The notes: generated by a model from the letters alone, not told the origin. Positions 25,580 through 33,981 are shown, numbered from the stretch's first letter. The stretch is 64,000 bases of DNA from Desulfallas thermosapovorans DSM 6562 (GCF_008124625.1 NZ_VNHM01000002.1:218174-282173); one strand, 5' to 3'. Program-made: numbers and translations.

Positions 25580-26623
25580 ATGGAAACATTGGAAACTATG
25601 CGCTGGGTGGATGGCTGCCTGGAAATACTGGACCAGACGCTGTTACCGGGTAAAACCCAGTATATCAAGTGCCGGCAGTACACCACCGTATGCGAGGCCA
25701 TTCGCCGGCTCAGCGTGCGCGGCGCACCGGCCATCGGGGCCGCCGCCGCCTATGGCCTGGCCCTTGGAGCAGCGGCTTTAAAGCCTGCGGGCAGCGAGGA
25801 ATTTATGGCGGGGGTGGAGCAAATCGCCCGGGATTTAACCGCCACCAGGCCCACAGCGGTGAATTTGCAGTGGGCTGTTGACCGGATGTTGGGGGTTTTG
25901 CGTGATAACATAACAGGCGGCATAGAGGCTGCCAAGGAAAAGTTGCTGGCAGAAGCCCACGCTATATACCGTGAAGATTTGGAAAGTAACCGTCGTATGG
26001 GCCAGTTTGGTGAAAAACTGATTCCCCATGGCGCTGCTATTTTAACCCATTGCAATGCCGGTGCGCTGGCCACTGCGGGTATCGGTACCGCCCTTGGGGT
26101 AATCCGGGCTGCCCACCAGGCCGGAAAAAATATCAGCGTTTACGCCGACGAAACCAGGCCGCTGCTTCAGGGGGCTCGCCTGACCACCTGGGAAATGGTG
26201 CAGGAGCAAATCCCGGTAACCCTTTTGACCGATAATATGGCTGGTTTCCTTATGGCCCGGGGCAAGGTGGATTTGGTTATCGTAGGGGCGGACCGTATTG
26301 CCGCCAATGGCGATGTGGCCAATAAAATAGGTACATATGGTGTGGCGGTGCTGGCCAAGGAGCACGGCCTGCCCTTTTACGTGGCCGCGCCTATGTCTAC
26401 CATTGATTTTAATATTTCCGGCGGCCATGAAATACCCATCGAGAACCGGGATGAGCAGGAAGTGACCTGTTTTGCCGGCCGGCGTGTGGCACCCGAGGGG
26501 GTTCAGGTCTGGAACCCGGCATTTGATGTGACACCGGCCCGCCTGGTTACCGCCATTATCACCGACCGGGGTGTAGCCCGCCCGCCTTATCAAGAAAGCC
26601 TGGCGGCGCTGGCCGGTAAATAA
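25580..26623 (+). CDS. mtnA: S-methyl-5-thioribose-1-phosphate isomerase
   Basis: MtnA converts methylthioribose-1-phosphate to methylthioribulose-1-phosphate and also takes 5-deoxyribose-1-phosphate. Motifs: VRGAPAIGAAAAYGLALGA near 50-68, RPTAVNLQWAVDRM near 93, THCNAGALATAGIGTALG near 155-172 with the catalytic Cys, and VGADRIAANGDVANKIGTYG near 235-254 with the catalytic Asp. Length 347 is normal. Start ATG 25580 begins the conserved sequence. It lies 54 nt behind mtnP, so they are cotranscribed; a terminator-like hairpin follows. Confidence 0.96.
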   Translation: METLETMRWVDGCLEILDQTLLPGKTQYIKCRQYTTVCEAIRRLSVRGAPAIGAAAAYGLALGAAALKPAGSEEFMAGVEQIARDLTATRPTAVNLQWAVDRMLGVLRDNITGGIEAAKEKLLAEAHAIYREDLESNRRMGQFGEKLIPHGAAILTHCNAGALATAGIGTALGVIRAAHQAGKNISVYADETRPLLQGARLTTWEMVQEQIPVTLLTDNMAGFLMARGKVDLVIVGADRIAANGDVANKIGTYGVAVLAKEHGLPFYVAAPMSTIDFNISGGHEIPIENRDEQEVTCFAGRRVAPEGVQVWNPAFDVTPARLVTAIITDRGVARPPYQESLAALAGK

Positions 26624-26683
26624 ACTTGTACCAGTTATATATCCAATAAAGCAAGGCCTGTTACGGGTGCTTATATCTTTAAT

Positions 26684-26704
26684 GGCCAGCATACTGGCCT
26701 TTTT
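26684..26704 (+). terminator. Terminator between mtnA and ahcY
   Basis: GGCCAG-CATA-CTGGCC stem followed by T5, 60 nt after the mtnA stop. It splits the SAM-salvage cluster into mtnPA and ahcY-aldolase-mtaD, or allows partial read-through. Confidence 0.75.
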
Positions 26705-26786
26705 GAGTGATAAATACAGGGATTAATTTTCTCCCGTACGGATTACTGTACCGGTTAAACTTTGTTACTTGTAAGGAGCTGATCTT

Positions 26787-28040
26787 TTGTCGGACTATGT
26801 GATAAGGGATATTAATTTGCATGAGCAGGGCCGGCTGAAAATAGATTGGGTCAAGGCCCATATGCCTGTGCTTAATGTTCTCCGGGAAGAATTTGAAAAA
26901 AACCGTCCCTTCCAGGGGGTCCGGATAGCCATGAGCATACATTTGGAGGCCAAAACAGCTTACCTGGCCGAAGTGCTCAGTGCCGGCGGGGCCGAGGTGG
27001 CCATAACAGGTTCAAACCCCCTGTCCACCCAGGATGATGTAGCGGCCGCCCTGGCCCGGGCGGGTATCAAAGTATACGCCTGGTATGACGCCACCGCCCA
27101 AGAATACGATGAGCACCTGCGCCTGGTGCTGGGTAACCACCCCCAGGTGGTGATAGATGATGGGGGCGACCTGGTGCACCTGTTGCACACCGACTTGCGG
27201 GAACAGGCCGGGGAAGTGCTGGGCGGTGCTGAGGAAACCACCACCGGAGTACTGCGCCTCAGGGCGCTGGAACGGGCCGGGCAATTGTTGTTTCCCATGA
27301 TTGCGGTCAATGATGCCCGGTGTAAGCATTTGTTTGACAATCGCTACGGTACTGGCGAATCGGTCTGGTCCGGCATACTGCGCACCACCAACCTGGTCAC
27401 TGCTGGCAAAACTGTAGTGGTCATGGGCTATGGCTGGTGCGGTAAGGGGGTGGCCATGCGGGCCAAGGGTCTGGGGGCCAGTGTAATTATTTGCGAAACT
27501 GATCCCGTAAAGGCCATTGAAGCGTATATGGACGGCCACCGAGTGATGCACAGCGAGCAGGCTGCCTACGAAGGGGATATTTTTATCACCGTTTCCGGGT
27601 GCCGGGATTTACTGCGCACCAGCCACTTCCAGCGCATGAAGAATGGTGCCATCCTGGCCAATGCCGGCCATTTTGATGTGGAAATCAATATCCCCGAGCT
27701 GGAACGGGTTTCGGTTTCCCGCCGTACCGTGCGCCATAATATTGAGGAATTTAAACTGCCCGATGGACGCCGCCTGTACCTGCTAGCCGAGGGCAGGCTG
27801 GTGAACCTGGCGGCCGGGGACGGGCACCCTGCGGAAATTATGGACACGTCCTTTGGTTTACAGGCCCTTTCGGCACTGTACATTGTGCAGCATGGTCGTG
27901 ATTTGGACAAGAAGGTATACAATGTTTTACCTGAACTGGACAACCGGGTGGCGGAATTAAAGCTGCAATCCCTGGGTATACAAATAGACCGGCTCACCAG
28001 TGATCAATACAGCTATATTAACGAATGGCGGTGCGAGTGA
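26787..28040 (+). CDS. ahcY: Adenosylhomocysteinase (SAH hydrolase)
   Basis: AhcY reversibly splits S-adenosylhomocysteine into homocysteine and adenosine, removing the inhibitor of methyltransferases. Visible: SIHLEAKTAYLAEVLSAGGAEV near 51-72, the NAD-binding VVVMGYGWCGKGVAMRAKGLG near 210-230 (GxGxxG), TTGVLRL near 153, and LANAGHFDVEI near 290. The C terminus is short and lacks the long loop of some families; 417 residues is the prokaryotic/archaeal size. TTG 26787 follows TAAGGAG by 8 nt. Next gene starts 12 nt later, so it is an operon with the aldolase. Confidence 0.95.
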   Translation: MSDYVIRDINLHEQGRLKIDWVKAHMPVLNVLREEFEKNRPFQGVRIAMSIHLEAKTAYLAEVLSAGGAEVAITGSNPLSTQDDVAAALARAGIKVYAWYDATAQEYDEHLRLVLGNHPQVVIDDGGDLVHLLHTDLREQAGEVLGGAEETTTGVLRLRALERAGQLLFPMIAVNDARCKHLFDNRYGTGESVWSGILRTTNLVTAGKTVVVMGYGWCGKGVAMRAKGLGASVIICETDPVKAIEAYMDGHRVMHSEQAAYEGDIFITVSGCRDLLRTSHFQRMKNGAILANAGHFDVEINIPELERVSVSRRTVRHNIEEFKLPDGRRLYLLAEGRLVNLAAGDGHPAEIMDTSFGLQALSALYIVQHGRDLDKKVYNVLPELDNRVAELKLQSLGIQIDRLTSDQYSYINEWRCE

Positions 28041-28052
28041 GGGGGAGGTGCA

Positions 28053-28712
28053 TTGTTTCAAGCATTGGAAAAAATTAAGGAACAAGTTTTAAAAACCGGG
28101 GCCAGTATGGCCGGAGCCGGTTTGGTAACGGGCACCTGGGGTAATATATCGGCCCGGGTACCCGGAAAAAACCTGTTTGTGGTAACCCCCAGCGGTATGT
28201 CCTATGACCTGATGGAAAAAGCGGATTTAGTAATTGTGGATGATACCGGGCGCGTGGTGGAGGGGGCGCGCAAACCATCCACGGAACTAATGCTGCACCT
28301 GGCCCTCTACAATGCCCGGGTACAAACGGGTGCCATAGTGCATACCCACAGTATTTACGCCAGCGCCCTCGCTGTGGCCGGTAAATCCCTACCCCCTGTT
28401 TTGGAGGACCAGGTGCAACTGGCCGGCGGTGCGGTGCCGGTGACCAGGTATGCCCGGGCAGGCACCGCCGACCTGGCTTCTGCGGCCGTGGAGGCGCTGG
28501 GGCAGAGCAATGCCGTGCTGTTGGCCAACCACGGCCTGGTGGGACTCGGTCGCACCGTGGAGGAAGCATACCTGGTTTGCCAGGTGGTGGAAAAGGCTGC
28601 CCGGGTATATATACTGGCGGAATTAGTTGGCCGGGCTGCAGTATTGCCCCCCGGTGAAGTTGCGTTACTGAGGGAGGCTTTCCTGACCTGCTACGGGCAA
28701 CCGGGTAAATAG
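28053..28712 (+). CDS. Class II aldolase (AraD/FucA family), likely 5-deoxyribulose/methylthioribulose-1-P aldolase
   Basis: A 219-residue zinc-dependent class II aldolase. Family features: GLVTGTWGNISARVPG near 24-39, TPSGMSYD near 46, the metal-binding HTHSIYASALAV near 97, and NHGLVGLGRTVEEAY near 160 carrying the third His. In bacteria with a DHAP shunt, such an aldolase cleaves 5-(methylthio)ribulose-1-phosphate or 5-deoxyribulose-1-phosphate to DHAP and an aldehyde after MtnP and MtnA. mtnP, mtnA, ahcY and mtaD around it make this a likely role here, but fuculose or ribulose phosphate specificity cannot be excluded. TTG 28053 follows GGGGGAGG. Confidence 0.82.
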   Translation: MFQALEKIKEQVLKTGASMAGAGLVTGTWGNISARVPGKNLFVVTPSGMSYDLMEKADLVIVDDTGRVVEGARKPSTELMLHLALYNARVQTGAIVHTHSIYASALAVAGKSLPPVLEDQVQLAGGAVPVTRYARAGTADLASAAVEALGQSNAVLLANHGLVGLGRTVEEAYLVCQVVEKAARVYILAELVGRAAVLPPGEVALLREAFLTCYGQPGK

Positions 28713-28773
28713 AATAGAACAAGTTTTAAGTTAGTTTAATAAAGTTTAAGCTTAACCCCAAAGGAGGTTATTT

Positions 28774-30096
28774 ATGGCGGATTTACTGGTTAAATGTATG
28801 GCTGTTTTAACCATGGACGGCGAGGATGGTATTATCAAGGGCGGTGAAATTGCGGTCCGGGATGATATTATATACCACGTGGGACCCGCGGGTTCCACAC
28901 CGGGGGATTTTACACCGGAGAGGGTGCTGGATTACCCCCGGATGGTGGCCATGCCCGGGTTTGTCAACTGCCACACCCACGCGGCCATGACGCTTTTTCG
29001 GGGTTATGCCGATGACCTGCCCTTAATGCAGTGGCTGAATGAAAAAATTTGGCCTCTGGAGGCGCTCCTGACCCCGGAGGATATTTACCGGGGCACGCTC
29101 CTTTGCTGTGCGGAAATGATTCGGGGCGGCACCACCACCTTTGCCGATATGTATGATGCCATGGGCCGGGTGGCCCAGGCCGTAGACGAGTCAGGCATGC
29201 GGGCAAATCTCAGCCGGGGGATGATTGGCTTTGGTGCCCGGGGGGAAAAGGCACTGGCAGAAAGTGTGGAGTTTATCAAAGAATGGCACGGCGGTGCCGG
29301 CGGGCGAGTGACCACCATGTTCGGTCCCCATGCTCCATATACCTGCCCGCCGGAGTTTTTAAAAAAGGTGATAGCTGCGGCCCGGGAACTGGGTGTGGGT
29401 ATCCACATTCACGTGGCCGAAACTAAGGATGAGATTAAAGAAATCAACGAAAAGTACGGCAAAACTCCGGTCGCTTTGCTGGAAGAAGTGGGGCTTTTTG
29501 AGTTACCCGTACTGGCTGCCCACTGTGTACACTTGAGCGACAGCGATATGGATATTTTAGTGCGGCGCCGGGTGGGTATAGCCCATAACCCCCAGAGCAA
29601 TATGAAACTGGCCAGCGGAGTAGCTCCGGTGACCCGTTTGCTGGAAAAGGGCGCGGTGGTTGGTCTGGGTACCGACGGTGCTTCCAGTAACAATAACCTG
29701 GATATGCTGGAGGAAATAAGGACCGCGGCCTTCCTGCAAAAGCTGTATACCGGCGACGCCAGTGCCTTACCAGCCTATCAGGCTTTGTACATGGCCACCG
29801 CCGGGGGAGCTTTGGCCCTGGGTATGCAAGATCAAATCGGCCGTCTGGTGAGCGGGCTTAAAGCTGATATCATTTTAATGGATATGCACAAACCGCACCT
29901 GTACCCGCTGTTTGATATTTATGCCCATATTGCCTACGCCGCCTCGTCAGCGGATGTGCATACCGTAATTATTGATGGACGGGTGGTTATGGAAAACCGC
30001 CGCATATTGACGCTGGATGAGGATGCAATTATGGCGCGGGCTCACAAATGTGCCGAGGAACTGGTGCAGCGAAGTGCTAATAATGGCAATGGTTAA
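28774..30096 (+). CDS. mtaD: 5-methylthioadenosine/S-adenosylhomocysteine (or 5'-deoxyadenosine) deaminase
   Basis: An amidohydrolase of the ATZ/TRZ-MtaD group, which deaminates MTA, SAH or 5'-deoxyadenosine to the inosine forms. Metal-binding HTHAAMTLFRGYADDLPLMQWL is near 68-89, HIHVAETKDEI near 211 gives another His, HCVHLSD near 248, and GTDGASSNNNLDMLEEI near 298 holds the Asp. Length 440 residues, typical. ATG 28774 follows AAAGGAGG. As last gene of the ahcY-aldolase operon it would feed 6-oxopurine nucleosides to the phosphorylase at 24740. Confidence 0.92.
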   Translation: MADLLVKCMAVLTMDGEDGIIKGGEIAVRDDIIYHVGPAGSTPGDFTPERVLDYPRMVAMPGFVNCHTHAAMTLFRGYADDLPLMQWLNEKIWPLEALLTPEDIYRGTLLCCAEMIRGGTTTFADMYDAMGRVAQAVDESGMRANLSRGMIGFGARGEKALAESVEFIKEWHGGAGGRVTTMFGPHAPYTCPPEFLKKVIAAARELGVGIHIHVAETKDEIKEINEKYGKTPVALLEEVGLFELPVLAAHCVHLSDSDMDILVRRRVGIAHNPQSNMKLASGVAPVTRLLEKGAVVGLGTDGASSNNNLDMLEEIRTAAFLQKLYTGDASALPAYQALYMATAGGALALGMQDQIGRLVSGLKADIILMDMHKPHLYPLFDIYAHIAYAASSADVHTVIIDGRVVMENRRILTLDEDAIMARAHKCAEELVQRSANNGNG

Positions 30097-30112
30097 TTTA
30101 TTATTAGTTAAT

Positions 30113-30148
30113 AAAACCGGGGTGCATTGATAAGCTCCGGTTTTTATT
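30113..30148 (+). terminator. Terminator after mtaD
   Basis: AAAACCGGGG / CTCCGGTTTT stem with a 13-nt loop and TTTTTATT tail. Confidence 0.8.
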
Positions 30149-30173
30149 CTGCCGTCTCCTTGCAATTGCTTTC

Positions 30174-30201
30174 TTGACGAATTGTATTGCTATATTATAA
30201 A
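30174..30201 (+). promoter_or_regulatory. Likely sigma-A promoter of the DUF1538 operon
   Basis: TTGACG (30174-30179), 16-nt spacer, TATAAA (30196-30201). This leaves a leader of about 80 nt before the first DUF1538 gene. Confidence 0.55.
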
Positions 30202-30290
30202 ATTAATATAGACATTTCGTGATAAATAGTTTAAAATATATAGTTTATTTTCTTAAACCTGCTCTAATTAACTAATTATGGAGGTAATAA

Positions 30291-30983
30291 ATGGATGAAA
30301 TTAAGGACATTGCCAGGGAAGTGATTCAGGCTGTATTGCCGATTGCGGTTCTGGTTGTTATTTTGCAATTGTTATTGTTCGAAAATCCGGTTCCCATGGT
30401 GGCACAATTTATTGTTGGTGTAGTTTTAGTATCCTTTGGTCTGGGGTTGTTTTTAATTGGAGTAAAAATAGGTGTGCTGCCATTGGGCGAGATTATCGGC
30501 TCTGAGTTACCCCAGCGGGGTTCCATATGGTTACTTATGATTTTTGCCATGTTCCTGGGCTTTGCCGTTACTGTAGCCGAACCGGATGTGCGGGTTTTGG
30601 CCCAACAAATTGATTTTGTTTCCAACGGTGAAGTTAATAAAAGTATTATTATTACCTTTGTAGCCATGGGTGTTGGTGTTTTTATGACCATTGCCGTGGC
30701 CAGGATTGTATTGGGTATTCCAATGAGCTTTTTACTTATTGGTTGCTATGTGGCGGTTTTTATTTTATCCTCCTTTGTGCCGGAGCATTTTGTGCCCGTA
30801 TCTTTCGATTCCGGCGGTGTGACCACCGGGCCAATGACCGTCCCCTTTATTATGGCTTTGGGGGTTGGTATAACCTCGGTTCTTGGTGGGAAAAGTTCCC
30901 TTAGCGACAGTTTCGGTTTGGTGGCCCTTGCTTCTGTGGGTCCCATCATCGCGGTTATGCTTTTGGGGGTGATTTATGCGTAA
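30291..30983 (+). CDS. DUF1538 family membrane protein, copy 1
   Basis: 230 residues and about seven hydrophobic segments. The DUF1538 pattern is clear: FGLGLFLIGVKIGVLPLGE near 45-63, GFAVTVAEPDVRVLA near 85-99, and the strongly conserved SFDSGGVTTGPMTVPFIMALGVG near 165-187, with an invariant FDSGG loop in the membrane. The function of DUF1538 is unknown; the fold suggests a channel or transporter. Its stop overlaps the start of the second copy (TAATG), and a PII-like gene closes the operon. ATG 30291 follows GGAGGT. Confidence 0.88.
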   Translation: MDEIKDIAREVIQAVLPIAVLVVILQLLLFENPVPMVAQFIVGVVLVSFGLGLFLIGVKIGVLPLGEIIGSELPQRGSIWLLMIFAMFLGFAVTVAEPDVRVLAQQIDFVSNGEVNKSIIITFVAMGVGVFMTIAVARIVLGIPMSFLLIGCYVAVFILSSFVPEHFVPVSFDSGGVTTGPMTVPFIMALGVGITSVLGGKSSLSDSFGLVALASVGPIIAVMLLGVIYA

Positions 30984-31717
30984 TGGAAATTCAAGTTTTT
31001 CAGGGATTCGGGCATATAATGCAGGAAGTGGCCCTGGCCATGCTGCCTTTGTTGGCCATTTTTTTAGTTTTTCATTTATTTTTATTAAGGTTACCGCTAG
31101 AAAAGATTAAACAAATCCTCACCGGTATGGTATTATCTTTGGTGGGAATAGCTTTTTTCCTGCAGGGAGTACAGGTAGGTTTTTTCCCGGCCGGCAGTGC
31201 TATGGGTGAACAATTGGGGCGACTACCCTATAACTGGGTGGTGATTCCCATCGGCGTTATGCTGGGTTTTGTGGTTGTGGTGGCGGAACCAGCCGTTCGG
31301 GTACTCAATTACGAGGTGGAAAAGGTATCCGGTGGTTTTATATCCCAGCGGGTAATGCTGTACACTTTATCTGTGGGAGTGGCGGTATCGGTTGGTTTGG
31401 CTATGGCCAGGATAGTGTACGGTATTCCTTTAATTTACCTTTTGCTTCCCGGTTACATCATTGCTATGATTATATTAAAATTTTCGTCCCCGACTTTTGT
31501 TGCGGTGGCTTTTGATTCCGGCGGTGTGGCCACCGGTCCCATGACGGTCACTTTCATAATGGCGCTGGCCGTAGGTATAGCAACAGGGATACCTGGAAGG
31601 GATCCGCTACTGGATGGCTTTGGACTGATTTCTTTGGTGGCTCTGGCGCCGATACTATCTGTATTAACCCTTGGTCTGATTTATGGAGGAAGGAGCCTTG
31701 ATGATGAAGGTCAGTAA
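30983..31717 (+). CDS. DUF1538 family membrane protein, copy 2
   Basis: 244 residues, a paralogue of the preceding protein. Matching segments: LVGIAFFLQGVQVGFFPAGSAMG near 52-74, GFVVVVAEPAVRVL near 94-107, and AVAFDSGGVATGPMTVTFIMALAVG near 173-197. The two products would form a heterodimer of related halves; in other bacteria the halves can be fused in one protein (family knowledge). The last residues are hydrophilic (YGGRSLDDEGQ) and overlap the PII-like gene start. No signal peptide. Confidence 0.87.
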   Translation: MEIQVFQGFGHIMQEVALAMLPLLAIFLVFHLFLLRLPLEKIKQILTGMVLSLVGIAFFLQGVQVGFFPAGSAMGEQLGRLPYNWVVIPIGVMLGFVVVVAEPAVRVLNYEVEKVSGGFISQRVMLYTLSVGVAVSVGLAMARIVYGIPLIYLLLPGYIIAMIILKFSSPTFVAVAFDSGGVATGPMTVTFIMALAVGIATGIPGRDPLLDGFGLISLVALAPILSVLTLGLIYGGRSLDDEGQ

Positions 31718-32042
31718 AGATCATCAATTGATTGTAACCATTGTTAAAAAAGGTTGGGCCGAAAAGGTCATAAAGGCCGCCAAACAGGCGGGCGCCAGGG
31801 GAGGTACTGTTCTGGGCGGACGGGGCATTGGCATTCACGAACAAAAGAAGCTGTTGGGCATTCCCATCGAGCCCGAAAAGGATATAATACTAACTCTGAT
31901 CCACAAGGATAAGACCGACGCAGTGCTGGAAGCAATAGTTGAAGCCGGGCAATTGCAAAAGCCGGGCACAGGCGTTGGGTTTGTCATAGATGTTGATAAA
32001 GTGGTTGGTATTGTATCTTTAATTGAGGATAAATGTTTTTAG
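31701..32042 (+). CDS. PII-like regulatory protein linked to DUF1538
   Basis: About 113 residues with the PII ferredoxin-like fold: DHQLIVTIVKKGWAEKVIKAAKQAGARGGTVLGGRG split across residues 6-42, a loop IGIHEQKKLLGIPIEPEKD at the T-loop position, and ILTLIHKDKTDAVLEAIVEAGQL near 65-87. The Tyr51 region of GlnB/GlnK is absent, so uridylylation is not expected. It probably binds a nucleotide or metabolite and gates the DUF1538 membrane pair, as GlnK gates AmtB; this is inference from gene order. ATG 31701 follows GGAAGGAG and overlaps the end of DUF1538 copy 2. Confidence 0.82.
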   Translation: MMKVSKDHQLIVTIVKKGWAEKVIKAAKQAGARGGTVLGGRGIGIHEQKKLLGIPIEPEKDIILTLIHKDKTDAVLEAIVEAGQLQKPGTGVGFVIDVDKVVGIVSLIEDKCF

Positions 32043-32104
32043 CGCTATTTATTGTGGCGATGCAGATTGTTATATTCTACAATGATATAAATATGCAAGC
32101 ATAG

Positions 32105-32146
32105 AATTCCCCGTCTGATTTTTATTGTGTGGCGGGGAATTTTATA
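32105..32146 (+). terminator. Terminator of DUF1538-PII operon
   Basis: AATTCCCCG / CGGGGAATT stem with a 19-nt loop, then TTATATTTA. Confidence 0.75.
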
Positions 32147-32259
32147 TTTACCATGCAAATAAAACATTTTAAAACTTTTAGTAGCATTTTCCCTGCTTTT
32201 TTATTTAAATAATAATTATTAAACATTTCCTGTATCATGAACATGTCGATATATATGGG

Positions 32260-32385
32260 GAAGATATAATTACTTATTGCCGCACCAAACTGGCGGCATA
32301 CAAAGTACCCAGGATTGTGGAGTTTCGGGATCAGTTACCCAAATCTGCCGTAGGTAAAGTATTGCGACGCTTACTGCGCGACTAA
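32260..32385 (+). pseudogene. Remnant of an acyl-CoA synthetase (C-terminal end only)
   Basis: An open frame without a start encodes [20 protein letters not shown], then [22 protein letters not shown] and a TAA at 32383-32385. This is the C-terminal subdomain of AMP-forming acyl-CoA synthetases, with the catalytic Lys in [11 protein letters not shown]. Upstream bases (32147-32259) hold no further homologous sequence in any frame that I could see, so about 90% of the gene is gone. Its own terminator still follows 17 nt later. Confidence 0.85.
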
Positions 32386-32401
32386 ACTTTATGGTAGTGG
32401 G

Positions 32402-32446
32402 CAACCGCTAATCTATTTTAACGTACAGATTGCGGTTGTTTTTTTT
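32402..32446 (+). terminator. Terminator behind the acyl-CoA synthetase remnant
   Basis: CAACCGC-TAATCT / AGATT-GCGGTTG stem and a T8 run. Confidence 0.8.
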
Positions 32447-32469
32447 ACGGGCATACTGTTAAAATTACC

Positions 32470-32498
32470 TTTCCACGTAAACAGATTATTGCTATAAT
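32470..32498 (+). promoter_or_regulatory. Likely eam promoter (extended -10)
   Basis: TTGCTATAAT gives a TGN-extended TATAAT (32493-32498); a weak -35, TTTCCA, lies 17 nt upstream. It leaves a leader of about 100 nt to the TTG start. Confidence 0.5.
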
Positions 32499-32606
32499 AT
32501 AAATAGTGAACAAGTTGTGTATCAACAAACAACTTATTGGTTCATAATAGTGTGTTGCATGTATATTTATTTTATGTTAATTAATACCACGTGGAGGTGG
32601 GGATTA

Positions 32607-33935
32607 TTGGAAGGTTTAAAGAATAATTTATTAGTGCATCCGGAAAATGAGAAACGCTGCATGGCTGTTAAGAGAGCGGAGGAATTGAAACACCGTATTG
32701 AAGATTATCTGGAGGCCGTCAAGCACATTCCAACGGGATTCAAATTAGAAGAGCAGTACCAGCTGAGAAAAAGGCAGATATTAAGCTTTTTTGGAGCTAC
32801 TGAGGCAGACTGGCAAAACTGGCGCTGGCAAATGCGCAACAGAATCAGTGATGTCAGAAAATTAAGGCGGCTTATGCCGTTGACCGATGAAGAAGCCGGG
32901 CATATTGAATTTGTCAGCAAAAAATTTCGCTGGGCAGTTTCACCATATTATTTAAGCCTTATGCAGCCGGACAATCCCCGATGTCCGGTGAGGATGCAGG
33001 GTATACCAAGTATATGGGAAATTCGTGATAGTTGGGGTAAGGAAGATCCCATGGCCGAGGAATACACTTCACCCGCCCCTCGGATTACCCGCCGTTATGC
33101 TGACCGGTTGATAATAAATGTAACCAACCAGTGTGCCATGTTCTGCCGGCACTGCCAGCGCAGGCGCAATATAGGTGAAGTAGACAGGCCTGCACCGGTG
33201 GAGGATGTCAAGGCAGCCATCGATTACATCCGGGCCAATCCCGAGGTGCGAGATGTGTTAATTACGGGCGGTGATCCGCTGACATTGTCCGATGAGTGGT
33301 TGGATTGGATACTTACTGAGTTGGACAGCATTGAACATGTGGAAATAAAGCGTATAGGCAGCCGTGTTCCGGTGACCATGCCTCAGCGCATTACACCTGA
33401 GCTTTGCCGTATGTTGGAGAAGCACCATCCCATTTACGTGAATACTCACTTTAACCACCCCATGGAAGTAACCCGGGAAGCGTTAAAGGCTACCCGGAGG
33501 CTGGCCAAGGCAGGTATACCGCTGGGTAACCAGGCTGTATTGCTTAAAGGGGTTAATAATGACCCGCACGTAATGAAAAAGTTAAACCATGAGCTGCTTA
33601 AGATACATGTCAGGCCGTATTATATTTTTCATGCCAAGCCTGTAAAGGGTACAACCCATTTTGTGCCCACTATTCAAGAAGGATTGGAGATTATGGAAAA
33701 CCTGCGCGGCTATACATCGGGCCTGGCCGTGCCCTGGTATATTATTAATGCGCCCGGTGGCGCCGGCAAAACACCGCTGCTTCCCCAGTACCTGTTATCT
33801 GTGGAAAAGGAGCACGTAATGATTAGAACCTGGGAAGGAAAGGTTTTCCGTTGTTACAACGGTGGGTATGTCGCAAGGGATAGCGAACAACTGGCGGTGG
33901 ATTATACCATTCATGAACATGAAGCAGTTTTTTGA
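32607..33935 (+). CDS. eam: Glutamate 2,3-aminomutase (radical SAM, PLP)
   Basis: A lysine-2,3-aminomutase-family radical SAM enzyme. The cluster motif CAMFCRHC (CxxxCxxC) is near 175, the PLP/cofactor-binding GGDPLTLSDEWL near 220, and the C-terminal half has HTSG/YTSG and APGGAGKTPLLPQY. In lysine 2,3-aminomutase two aspartates 37 residues apart (in CDLSEG and VDAPGG) bind the substrate amine. Here they are Lys344 (HAKPVKG) and Asn381 (INAPGG), also 37 apart, the pair known from glutamate 2,3-aminomutase. The product would be beta-glutamate, a compatible solute. TTG 32607 follows GGAGGTGGGG; 442 residues. Confidence 0.88.
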   Translation: MEGLKNNLLVHPENEKRCMAVKRAEELKHRIEDYLEAVKHIPTGFKLEEQYQLRKRQILSFFGATEADWQNWRWQMRNRISDVRKLRRLMPLTDEEAGHIEFVSKKFRWAVSPYYLSLMQPDNPRCPVRMQGIPSIWEIRDSWGKEDPMAEEYTSPAPRITRRYADRLIINVTNQCAMFCRHCQRRRNIGEVDRPAPVEDVKAAIDYIRANPEVRDVLITGGDPLTLSDEWLDWILTELDSIEHVEIKRIGSRVPVTMPQRITPELCRMLEKHHPIYVNTHFNHPMEVTREALKATRRLAKAGIPLGNQAVLLKGVNNDPHVMKKLNHELLKIHVRPYYIFHAKPVKGTTHFVPTIQEGLEIMENLRGYTSGLAVPWYIINAPGGAGKTPLLPQYLLSVEKEHVMIRTWEGKVFRCYNGGYVARDSEQLAVDYTIHEHEAVF

Positions 33936-33981
33936 GAATAGTATAAGCATAGTTAAATGCAAATAAGTGCCCCCAAAAAGG

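Noticed and set aside
28075..28722. 215-residue minus-strand frame in the aldolase gene
   Set aside because: Pro/Arg-rich antisense product of a GC-rich coding region; no SD and no motif.
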